From the NCBI RefSeq assembly GCF_050948215.1, contig NC_135151.1:12130220-12194219 (forward strand): a stretch of 64,000 bases of DNA. The letters are read 5' to 3'. This stretch comes from Halictus rubicundus (lineage: Eukaryota > Arthropoda > Insecta > Hymenoptera > Halictidae). The notes beneath the pieces were generated by a model. The model saw only the letters and a program-made list of their open reading frames with translations, was not told where the DNA came from and did no database searches. The position numbers were made by a program, and so were the translations under genes. This document shows, in pieces, positions 49,492 through 59,588 of the stretch (within the stretch, counting starts at the first letter, position 1; each line of letters opens with the position of its first letter).

Positions 49492-49501
49492 ACAAAATAT
49501 A

Positions 49502-50681
49502 TCATGTTGTTCTGTTCACATACACTAAGTATCCCTTTGAAGATAAAATGCCACGACATTTCACATGAATTTGATATCTGGTAACCCAGTGTAGCCTGGC
49601 ATTAGCATTAATTATTTTGTTTAATTCTTCTTCAGAAAGAATTTCTATAAATGAAAAAAAGATGTTTACAGTACACGTCTATAAAATTCTGCTTGTAAAC
49701 AAGAACAACTTACGATCAGGATCATTATGTGTTAATAATTGCACATCGTTTTCATGTGTGAATTTTTGCAAAGCTGGTGGTACAACACAACATGTAGCTA
49801 AAGTAATTTGTACAATGTTTGGCTTTACCTGTATGAATAGAAAAATTATATAAAATCCATATGTAAAATATTCTGCAAGTATTCATAAAGAAAGTAGTAA
49901 TTGCTAGTATCTTACATTTGCCCACTGAAAGAAGTCAATAAATAGATTTGTACTAACATCGCTTAAACCAACACTCGATAATTTACCAAGTCCAACATAT
50001 TCCTCTACTCCAATCCATAATTGTTTCAAAGATGATAACAAATCTTCTTTGCCTGAATAGGCAATTACTAAAGATTCAATTGCATTTGTATTCAAATAAC
50101 TGCAAACTATAAAATAATGCATTGGCAATTAAATAATAAATATAATGAAATTTGACTTATAATCAAAATTATACTATATATATAAATTATAAAACTATTA
50201 TCTACAGCGATGGATTAAGGATTTTATACCTTCATCTATAGCTTCTTTCAACAAATTCACATTAGGTGAAGACATAAAAACTTTCACAGTTAGTTTAACT
50301 TCCTCTCTGACGATACCTTGCAAAGCACTGTCTTTTTTCCCTTTAATCTAAAAGAACAACAGGTTTTCAAAAGTTTAACAATCCATTCGTTTGAAACTGA
50401 AATTAAAAAATGTTCATACATACAACCACAGCATTTTCACCATCATTATCTTGAAGAACAATTTTCAGAGATTCGATTAGCTGTAAAAATATTTCGCAAA
50501 CGTCATAGCGACTGACGATGTCCTTTCAGACTAAGGTAAACATAACCTTCAGAATTATTAATTTTATTTCAAAAGGCTTTTATAAACTTACTTCGTCTGC
50601 AGGATTCTGGCTTGTTTTAGTTTTAGGCTCATTCAAGGAAAGTATATTCCCTGTACATATTAAGACATTTTGCGACAGCAT
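49502..50681 (-). CDS. GCLM: Glutamate-cysteine ligase regulatory (modifier) subunit, six exons
   Basis: Seen: six minus-strand exons join in frame into 237 aa: 50681-50592, 50480-50424, 50347-50230, 50106-49916, 49828-49714 and 49644-49502 (stop TGA 49504-49502). All introns are GT..AG and 69-123 bp long. Family hallmarks: an N-terminal TGNIL stretch (residues 10-14), a GLSD segment (135-138), FFQWANVKPN (147-156), ATCCVVPPAL (163-172), LLTHNDP (183-189) and a final SSKGYLV (225-231). Known: this aldo-keto-reductase-fold protein has no catalysis of its own; it binds the catalytic subunit in the cytosol, lowers its Km for glutamate and relieves glutathione feedback, at the first step of glutathione synthesis. 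It is a little shorter than vertebrate proteins (about 274 aa), mostly at the N-terminal half. The first ATG giving the conserved TGNIL stretch was chosen as the start; exon 1 is the least certain. It is divergent from the TMEM14 gene. Confidence 0.93.
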
Positions 50682-50691
50682 AGTGCAGCAT
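50629..50691 (-). other. Upstream ORF overlapping the GCLM start
   Basis: Seen: an ATG at 50691-50689, ten bases before the GCLM start codon and in another frame, opens a 20-codon frame ending with TGA at 50631-50629. It overlaps the start of GCLM. If the transcript begins upstream of it, it could lower or tune GCLM translation. Inference only; the transcription start is unknown. Confidence 0.3.
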
Positions 50692-50962
50692 AAAATCTCG
50701 GAAGTACTAGCGAAACGTGTGTAGATGCCTAACCGGACTTATAATGGAAACTGATATCATAGATCGTAATTTAACTTCTTTTGATGAGTGTTTGTAATCA
50801 CCGATGACTACTCTGACGAGGCAATTTTCCGTCTAGAGATAAAGTCAAGCTCTTTGAATCGAAACTTTGTGAAACATGTGCACATGTATTCATGACTATT
50901 CTTAATTCTCATCTTCGTTCGGAATAATACGGCAGAAAAATTCTGCATTGAATTATGCAATT

Positions 50963-51052
50963 GATTTTTTTAAATGCACAAATAGTTTAAAGGATCAAGA
51001 CTTCAAAAATATGTTTTGATCCTTTAAACTTTTTGTGCATTAAAAAAAAATC
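50963..51052. repeat. Long near-perfect hairpin between GCLM and TMEM14
   Basis: Seen: arms 50963-50998 and 51016-51052 are inverted copies (core AGTTTAAAGGATCAA and TTGATCCTTTAAACT; outer part TGCACAAA and TTTGTGCA, then T and A runs), with a loop of about 17 bases. The loop phrase CTTCAAAAATATGTTT recurs just after the right arm at about 51060. It is about 280 bp upstream of the GCLM start codon. It could be a young palindromic MITE, a hairpin RNA, or a structural element of the intergenic promoter region. Confidence 0.7.
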
Positions 51053-52517
51053 AAACAGGCTTCAAAAATATGTTTCTACTAAAAGAAAAAACAGCCCTGG
51101 CCAATTTTATTTTTATAAATGTGCGTTGACATCGATTATTTATTGTCGTTGGTGCCGTACAAGATTTTTTAATGAATCCAGAGTAAGAGTAATATCGATT
51201 TTCTGGATTTCTAAGGCGACCACCTTGCTCTACGATTATAAGCAATTCACGAACAATAAGAGTAATATTTTCGTTCGATCAATCTGTCATTTTGTCAACA
51301 TATCACCGCGTAGTAAAGCAACGATATTAAAACATTCGTATCATTTATCCTTGTGATATATTTAAAAAATGACGTTACCGTTATCTTTCACGCCAAACAT
51401 AAATATATGTATAGGCGTATATCAATCGAGTGTTCGCAACCAAGAACTAAACTCAAGTTCAACATACGAAATAACACAAGACGTTACAGTATATTCTTTA
51501 GAGTGGTAAACTTTTTCAATATTTTTAATTTTGGTAAATTTTCAGATATTATTACAGAAAACATTGACGCGGTTCTTTACAGACGTAATATCTCCGCCAT
51601 TTTTTATCAACGAATGATGAAAGAGAATGAAAAGTGACGCAAAATTTTGAAATGCTAATAGCGAGATAACATTTAATTTGTACACAACAAACATAATTGT
51701 TTTTCTAGAAACTTACTATGAAATGATATTGTGCAATCGTTAAAGATTTGATTACAAATAGATATATATTAAGTTACATATTACATGTTAAATATATTGT
51801 TACGTTATAAATTCGTCAAATTTACAGAGACGACGCTTCTGTCGATATCTATAATCTCTTTAAATTATATGAAACGCTATAATAACATTTAAAAAGTAAC
51901 ATTATAAAAAATATCATTTAAATATACACAATTCTATGAACTTTTATATTTGTTGATGTTACACATACCATATTCTCTTAGTAGCGTCGCATTATTCGTG
52001 AGATACAGCAAGACGCTATTAAGTAGTAGACACTATTTCGCACTGACTTACGATTCGACGATGTTTCGTGACCAGAAACAAAAAGCAATTTTATTGAACG
52101 CGCTGTGTATTAGTTGGTATTAGTAGGGATAGAAGTGGGATACTAACAAGGACAAAAAACTATATAGAATATTAATAGGAGAATGCTATAAATATTAAGA
52201 AAATTGTACTATTACGTACCGATATATTTATAAATAACACTTTAAATCACGAATACTTGCATTTATAAGTACATACAACTTGTGCGTGAATCGGCATGCA
52301 AGAATACTGAACACTAGTTCTCGAGAAACGATGGAGTTTCACCTCTATGAATATTGTGTATCATGACTGTGATCTCTCTATAAAATACATACACCGTGAT
52401 GAGAACTGTGACGTGCAAAAAGTAAATTGAAATACTGTTTATCTCTCATAGTCCGGCATTGTACAGTTAACACGCGTACCGCGCGGAAATAACAGACCTG
52501 TAATAATATAATATAAA
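51053..52517. promoter_or_regulatory. Divergent intergenic interval GCLM / TMEM14
   Basis: Apart from the hairpin at its left edge, AT-rich DNA without a convincing gene. It must contain the 5' regions of both neighbours. CpG-containing DNA just before TMEM14 (52465-52490) is the likely promoter-proximal part. Confidence 0.35.
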
Positions 52518-53271
52518 ATGCCTATCGACTTAATTGCATACTCTTATGCAGCTGCGGTAGCAGGAGGTGGTATACTCGGCTATGTAAAGTCATGTAAGTT
52601 AAATTTTGTTAATCTTTTTTCAGAAAATAGTGATAGTGGTAGATACTATTTGCATAACTTTACTGTTACTGTTTTTACTTATGAGTTTGTTTATTGTAAA
52701 AACTACAAAATTACAGTACGCAATTATAGGAATCGCTCCTTAACATCACATTTCACGGGTTTCCATAACATCGCATTTCTATCCCCACCATGAATCGTGA
52801 ATTGCCGACTACCAATAAGAACGCAGAAAAAAATGGTTATCATCGTTCTCGAGTGTCTCGCCGATCGAGGATGTTAAGGAACGATTACTGTAGTAATACT
52901 TGTGCTTTTCGAATAAGATGTAAAATAACTTTTTCTTTTTAAAGCTTCCATTCCTTCTTTGGGTGCCGGACTTCTTTTTGGTGGCATTTTGGGTTATGGA
53001 GCTTATCAAGTTTCGGCAGACCCTACCAATGTGGGAGTGCTTTTAGGTGGTAGTACAACTCTTGGCGGACTTATGGGTTATCGATTTTACAGTAGTGGTA
53101 AAATGATGCCGGCTGGAATAATCACCTTGATGAGGTATTATCTTTGTTAACATAATTTTTCTCTACTAACGGAAATTATTCTATTAATAAATTTTATTTC
53201 TTTTCAGTGCTGCAATGTTCATTAGAACTATTTTTATGTACTTCACTGCACCTCCTATGAAGACACAATAA
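52518..53271 (+). CDS. TMEM14: TMEM14-family small multi-pass membrane protein, three exons
   Basis: Seen: exons 52518-52593, 52945-53134 and 53208-53271 join in frame to 109 aa, with introns of 351 and 73 bp. Hallmarks: GGGILGYVK at residues 16-24, SIPSLGAGLLFG at 27-38, a glycine-rich hydrophobic stretch ending LGGLMGYRF at 65-73, and SGKMMPAGI at 76-84. The hydrophobic blocks fit the three to four short helices of the family, and the length matches the usual 100-115 aa. Known: family members are mitochondrial or other internal membrane proteins; vertebrate TMEM14C moves protoporphyrinogen IX across the inner mitochondrial membrane for haem synthesis. Which paralogue this is (A or C type) and its substrate cannot be decided here. 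The start is the first ATG, placed directly before the conserved N-terminus. Confidence 0.93.
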
Positions 53272-53686
53272 ATGTAATTATTTTTATAATTGTTCAGCAC
53301 CAATAACTCATCTATAATATTTGAATTGGTTGTAAGCTACAGATAATGGTATATGATTAGAGTGAGCATTTGTACCTTCTTTGCAACTGCACTCGAGGAA
53401 TATGCACGAATATTGGTTAAGAGTTTTATAACCAGTTTTTATTTTTGTATTAAAGTCACTATAAAATGAATATTTACCTTATATGCAATTCATGATACAT
53501 TGTTGTTTAAATGTTCTCAAAAATTAATTATGAATCTATAAAAGAGAACATGCATTTGATGTTTTAAAAATTGAATCTAAATGTAATGAAATAATTTAAT
53601 AATGTTACAAAAATAATACTATATCATAGTGTTTGAAAATTTAGATGTACAAATTTTAGTAATGTCTGTATATTATTTAAACATTT

Positions 53687-53692
53687 AATAAA
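53687..53692 (+). terminator. Candidate polyadenylation signal of TMEM14
   Basis: AATAAA about 415 bases after the TMEM14 stop, in an AT-rich 3' region. A second AATAAA (53267-53272) overlaps the stop codon itself. Without transcript data neither can be called the real end. Confidence 0.3.
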
Positions 53693-56222
53693 ATGTGGAA
53701 CACTTTGGTATTTTAGTTAATATTTTACTACCAATTTCACAGAAATCTAAGATTATTTTAAACTTTATAAAGATATGACATATTTGATTAATTAAATATT
53801 CCTTTATTCATTAAATAGAAAATTTAATAAATAGAGACGATTTTAAGAAATAATGTTCGTAATACTTTAACTGGAAAATACTTAAAAAAATATAAAATCA
53901 TATAATTAACAAATACATAATTATTACCTAACACATATTTGGATGTAATCATATACATCTGAAAAATACAGATATATTTAAGTTCATTGCATTATTCACA
54001 TATTGTCTCGTAAATTAAAATTAAAGTATCTTAGAAAGCTTAAGCACACAAAAGTCTTTATCACATGTGATTAATCTAGTAAAGATATTGCAGTGGATAT
54101 TAATTGACAGGTACACGTGCAAAGTTCGTTTTTATTACTTTCGTGCAACTCTGTTTCGTATTAGAATATTATTTCCTCCATGTATATTAATCTAAATAAA
54201 ATCAGTCGTATCCCCATGCAACCCATACATATATAGTCTTGCCCAACTTTGCACAAGGAGATGAAATTACAAACGACTGTATATACATACCTAATATCTA
54301 AGCGCGTGTGCTCGTTCCGTTTAGTGGTCCCTCTACACGATGCTAATGCATTTTTATCGGAATTTTCAACAAAATATTAACTATAAATAAAGAATATTTA
54401 CCCACATTTTTTACCGGCATACGTATCATGTAACGAAACTCACGATTCCGTTGTAAAATTTTCGTTTAAATCCAACCAATCGATTTTAGGTGTTAACTTC
54501 GATTATCGAGGGTTGAAATCTCGAAGTTCGAGCTACAAATCGAACGTGCTTCGTACTGGATGCATTTGGGAATCCTTCCGAGAGCTCTTGCTCGACGGTG
54601 TGTTCGTGGGAGGAGTTCGACGGGTTTCGCTAAACTTTAACGAATTTTTCGACACAAGAAACGATTATCGCTTTAATTGATCAGTGAATTGAGATTCGCT
54701 CGTAACTCCTGAGCAGTTACGAACGAGCGAACGAATGTTTTTTCTCGACAATTTAAACGAAGAACTGGTTGCGGACGATTCCGACAGGCACTGGTCGCCA
54801 TACGAACGAAGATTCAACCTTCATCGACCGATTTGACTGATTTTTGAGATCCAGTCACCGAAAACTTCCATCATTCCGTCAATAACCGAGAGCCGACCCG
54901 CAGGGTGGCGATCATTTGATAAGGTACGGTCCGTTAGATCTGCATATTCAATATCGTTCTCCAGAACTTATGGTACACTGGATTGTCTCGATATCGTACA
55001 TCCCCGTCACGTGAAAATTTCGTTTTATCGCCGACGAATCACGAGTACTTACTTACTCTGCCAGACCCGAATGTAGTCTCTCTGACGTAAAACAGTATTT
55101 AATACGTTAAGTAACTTTGAACCGATGAATCATGGTTTTCACCATTTTCCTTCAGATACGTTTCCACATTATGCACAATCATCTCCTCAATTTCTTTTCC
55201 GCGATCTCTGCACTATCTTCCGCGGTCTTTGATTTCATTAATGCTCACTTTATCCGCGATATGAAATTATTTATTGGCCACGATATATGTTACCATTATA
55301 GTTACAACTTATTTGCAAACATTTTACTATCAACGGGAATATGTATCATGTTTGCAGAGTAGTTTGTATTTTAATTTAACGTTATCTTGAAGTTGCTGGT
55401 ATGTACCTAACTCGGTCTGATATTTCCTGTACAAACCAGTAAAATCATGTCGAGTGACAAAGGTTTTGCTCAAATTTCAATTTCAGATTTTAGATTGAAT
55501 GTTCGTGTGCAAACAGTTGGTAAAACGGGTATTACTATGTTAAGAATGTTTCATGTCCCTTCAAGTACTTCTACAAGCAATAATTAAAATAGCAACATGA
55601 TTGTGTAACAGTACAACATTGCTAACATATTGAAATGAGTTGCGCGTATTCATTCGCAAAAATTAAATGTTTCAGTATTAATTTTACTGTAATAATACTT
55701 ACTTTACATCTAAATAGCATACTTATTACATTTTCTTTTAATTATCAAATTTTTATACTATCTTTATAGAAATAATTAATAACTGTATTTACATGAGAAT
55801 GTCATGACCATTATGCTGTATATGCATATTTTAATCCTTTATTTTATATAATTTGGCCAATTTGGCTGAAATTTTGCAAATAGCTTCATTATACATGAAA
55901 ACATTATTTGTGAGAAGAATTTTTGGCCTTGGTTACGTTTAGGTTTTTAAAAGTTTTAGATTATAATTTTCGAGTCGCCAAAAATCTGAGACTAACTTCA
56001 AAATTTCAGCTAAATCGGGCGTGATCGGTTTTTAGAAGTTTTGCCATAATTCCTTATTATCCTTTCCCTCATGTAATTATGACCGAATATAGAATGATCA
56101 ATTCAAACCCTGTACTTGTAATTATGCATGCTGATGCACACTTGTATTTTATAATGTGTCACATTAAAACGTTATCTATAATCAGTCAAATGATTTTGAT
56201 GAATGATCGTAATCAGAAAATT
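53693..56222. other. No gene confirmed between TMEM14 and ornithine decarboxylase
   Basis: AT-rich, except a GC/CpG-richer patch at about 54420-55080 that could hold a distal promoter or first non-coding exon of the decarboxylase. That patch includes an inverted repeat (TTCGCTCGTAACT at 54694 paired with AGTTACGAACGAGCGAA). Confidence 0.35.
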
Positions 56223-56495
56223 TCAGCTAATACAGATTAAACACGGTATTTCCATGCCCCCAATGAAGACTTGATCTTTGAGTGGCGTGTGCATTTCCCC
56301 TCCATGTCCAACTGGATCTCTGTGAAACATGAATCTCGTGGCCGTCAGATAAGCTTTGTTCCATGAAGTAGACTTGGTACCACGCAAAGCCTGCCTGATA
56401 GCACTTATCTTTCTCGTATAAATACTGGCCCAAATAGTTGCTTCAGGTTCAGTATTGTCTTGTGCTCTCCACAGACCACAAGTGTTCTTCATCAA
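56223..56495 (-). other. Unidentified GC-richer segment with two overlapping open frames
   Basis: Seen: on the minus strand one frame is open for 90 codons (56495-56223) and a second for 68 codons (56433-56227), in a patch clearly less AT-rich than the DNA on both sides. The longer frame carries EATIWASIYTRK and RDPVGHGGEMH; the other carries YQAGFAWYQVY. I recognise neither. At its 3' end the frames close in TAG or TGA just before an AT-rich stretch. It could be an exon of an unknown gene, a decayed retrocopy, or a transposon piece. No splice model could be built. Confidence 0.3.
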
Positions 56496-57193
56496 ACAAC
56501 AACTTAAATTGTAGAACAGTGTAACAACTTTGTAATTTTTTTTTGTCCTGTATTATTGTTTTGACTAAATTATTAACAAAGATAGTTGTCCTACGCAAAG
56601 TTCAACGATTCCACAGTTTCATTACTATACTTTATTTGTGAATTTGTTTTATAAAAGTTACGAGAATTACTTTTCAAAATCAGGTGGGTGTCAAGAATTT
56701 CTTCTAAACAATAAATTTGACACTTCTTTTTATGAATTTATAATTTTCTAAATTCCTTGTGCATCTTCAGTTTTCTGAAAAAGTTATGTTATTGAGCTAT
56801 GATAAAATATGCTTATGTGCAACCAGAAAATGCCTGAAATTTTTTGCTATTGAAGATTTGATTGATATATTTTGAGACAGACAAGAAATACATGTCATTA
56901 AATCTGATAATATATGATAAGATAAATTTAATTCAGAGATATAGGAAAATTTTTGGTACTTGTCATTGGGAATATCCATGTATACTTCAATAAAGTTTAA
57001 TTACGATTGAAATGTACATGCAAAGTTCAATTAAGAGTAAAAAGAGAGTATTAATATATATAAATCACAAAAACATTATAGAATAGTAGTAATTGAAAGA
57101 AATAAATATACTTAATATTAATACATGTATTAGGATACTATTTCTTATTTATATTACTGAATAATAGTATTAAAGACAAACTTTTTGTTACAG

Positions 57194-57493
57194 GGTTCTA
57201 TCTGCGATAGGCTGGTGGGCCAGTCTATTGGTGGGTGTGTGAATACCTGTGGCAACTGGAAGTTGGCCCTGAACGCAGAGCCCCCGTGGCTTTGCTAGCA
57301 CCCCCATAGTGATCTTGTCTTAACCCGTCTCCCCACGACTCACATAATTCTCGTTGACAGCTGCCTCGTACGTAGTTGTAATCATAAAATTACACGAATC
57401 ATAAATCAGCAATGTATAATTGTATAATTTTGTACATTTTAGTTTGCTGCCTAGTGCCTACAGAGTATCTCTTAGAAATTCAAAACAATCAAG
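57194..57493 (+). promoter_or_regulatory. Possible 5' UTR exon or leader of ornithine decarboxylase
   Basis: Seen: directly after a splice-acceptor-like tract (TTTTTGTTACAG, ending at 57193) the DNA turns GC-rich until about 57360, unlike the AT-rich flanks. Further acceptor-like sites (CATTTTAG, CCTACAG) lie between 57430 and 57475, before the ATG at 57494. Inference: this is a transcribed leader, perhaps split once more. A short upstream ATG frame at 57412 is out of frame with the enzyme. Confidence 0.4.
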
Positions 57494-59588
57494 ATGAAGG
57501 TCACAAGTCAGGACGAACGCATCCATGTTTTGGACAATGCGTCAAATGTTATGAGCGTCATCACAGATATTGCATTGAGTGGATTGCAAGAAGAAGCTTT
57601 TTATGTACTTGACATTGGAGATATTGTTCAAAAACATCAAATTTGGAAAGAAAAACTACCACGTGTTAACCCGTACTATGGTAAAGTCACTACTAAATCA
57701 TCACAGTTCAAATGTGTATTGTTAGATACCGTTGCAAACTAAAAATGAATTGATTTCGTTTTTATTTTTAAATAAATTTCAGCTGTAAAGTGCAATGATA
57801 ACTTAGTTGTGATCGAGGTACTAGCTGCTCTTGGTATTGGTTTTGATTGTGCATCAAAAGTGAGTACAATTACACTGTATTATTAATACTAAGTAGAGGT
57901 ATACAAGAACCTGAAAATGTCGAGTTGGGGTGGGCCAAAAATTTTATTTGGAATTTTTGGGTTCTTATTAGGATTTGGGAAATTTTCGGGTTCTTGCACA
58001 CCTCTAATACTAACTTATGGTTATTCAGGGCAAGAGATTGAACGAGAATTTTACGTTGTTTTTATTTATAGGTGGAGATTAACAAAGTATTAAGTGTTGG
58101 AGTAGACTCGTCAAAAATTATATTTGCTAATCCAGCTAAACCTGCATCGCATATTCGTCATGCGGCTGCGGTTGGAGTGGATACAATGACAGTGGACAAT
58201 GAGAGTGAGTTACATAAAATCAAGAAGCTTCATCCAGATGCTAAGGTAATACAAAAGTATTTTCCTCATTTGTTAGTAATGCTACACGCCATTTAACCTC
58301 AATTCAACTAATATGTTGCCATTAATTTCAGATCGTTATCAGAATTCGTTGCGATGCAGAACTTGCCCAATGTCAATTGGGCATGAAATTTGGTTGTGAT
58401 CCTATTTATGAGGCTCCCAGTCTTTTGCGTCTTGCACGTATGCTAGGACTTAGTGTTGTTGGTGTTAGTTTCCATGTTGGTTCTGGTTGTCAAGATCCAC
58501 CGGTGTTTTATCGAGCTATCCGGCATGCTAAAACATTGTTTGACTTGGCCACTGATCTTGGTTATAAACCGTATTTGTTAGATATTGGCGGTGGCTACCC
58601 AGGAAATAAAGGCACCAGTATTGATAAAATTGCTGATGTTGTTAACAAAGCACTTGACGAGTATTTTAACAGTAAGCATCTAATATAATCATTTCAAATA
58701 TTCTTATCCTATTTCGTTTTTAACATTGAATATTATTTAACAAATGATTATTTTCAGCTGATTCTGTTCACATAATTGCTGAACCTGGCCGATTTTATGT
58801 TGCATCTGCATTTACACTTGCTACAAGTATTCATAGTAAACGTGCAGTGCGTGGCGATGAAAATTCTCCGAACACAATCACGCACAACATGTATTATATC
58901 AATGATGGCGTTTATGGTTCCTTCAATTGCTTACTTTACGATCATCAGCATGTTACTCCCGTACCTTTAAAGGTAGCTAGAAAGATTCATAAATATCGAA
59001 TTATTTACCAGGTTATTTTCATCTAACGTCTGAATTGTGGATAAATTCGTTTTGCTGTTAACAGAAGGGCTACGGTAAGATGATTTCCTCAAGCATTTGG
59101 GGACCCACATGCGATGGTTTGGATCAAGTCGCGGAAAATATTTTATTGCACGAAATGGATCTTGGTGATTGGATAATTTTTGAAAACATGGGAGCATACA
59201 CATTACCTGTCGCTTCTCCATTCAACGGATTTCCGGTACCAAAGGTTCATATTGTTGCTGAAGAAAATATCTGGTAAGACATTATAGACATTTTTTCATT
59301 TCTCATATATGTCATATATTAACGTATTCTATAATAATTACATTATTTTTTAAATGTTTACGCTATGTGTTTTTCAGGCTTCTTTTAAAAGATGCTTTGC
59401 CCTTGACCGAAGACCATTTTGTTATTGGCAATACACCAGCTAACTTACGACTCGGTCTGGATATTGGGGGAACTGATATTAATGCATGGCGTAATCCAAA
59501 TATTGAATTGACGTCGGCTGAAATTTTGGTTGATGCTACTAATACATCATTCATCTACGACTATGTTGAAGTTGATCCACTGAATTAA
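57494..59588 (+). CDS. Odc1: Ornithine decarboxylase, seven coding exons
   Basis: Seen: exons 57494-57680, 57783-57859, 58072-58245, 58332-58671, 58758-58972, 59065-59273 and 59378-59588 join in frame to 470 aa; introns are GT..AG, 86-212 bp. PLP-lysine motif YYAVKCN has Lys65; SFHVGSG has His194; the phosphate-binding GGGYPG is at 232-237; AEPGR has Glu268; YDHQH follows; WGPTCDGLD has catalytic Cys347 and Asp348. Known: fold type III PLP enzyme, cytosolic homodimer, L-ornithine to putrescine plus CO2, the committed step of polyamine synthesis. The catalytic cysteine and lysine argue against an antizyme inhibitor. Length matches the family (mouse 461 aa). Odd: the last 70 residues do not end in the vertebrate-type degradation tail but in DYVEVDPLN. 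The start is the first ATG in frame with the conserved N-terminal DERIHVLD segment. Paralogue number is not certain. Confidence 0.96.

Noticed and set aside
52518..52793. 91-codon reading of TMEM14 exon 1 into its intron
   Set aside because: The conserved protein continues only after splicing at 52593/52945; the extension is intron translation.
57412..57612. 66-codon frame before and across the decarboxylase start
   Set aside because: It overlaps the clearly conserved enzyme exon in another frame; at most an upstream ORF.
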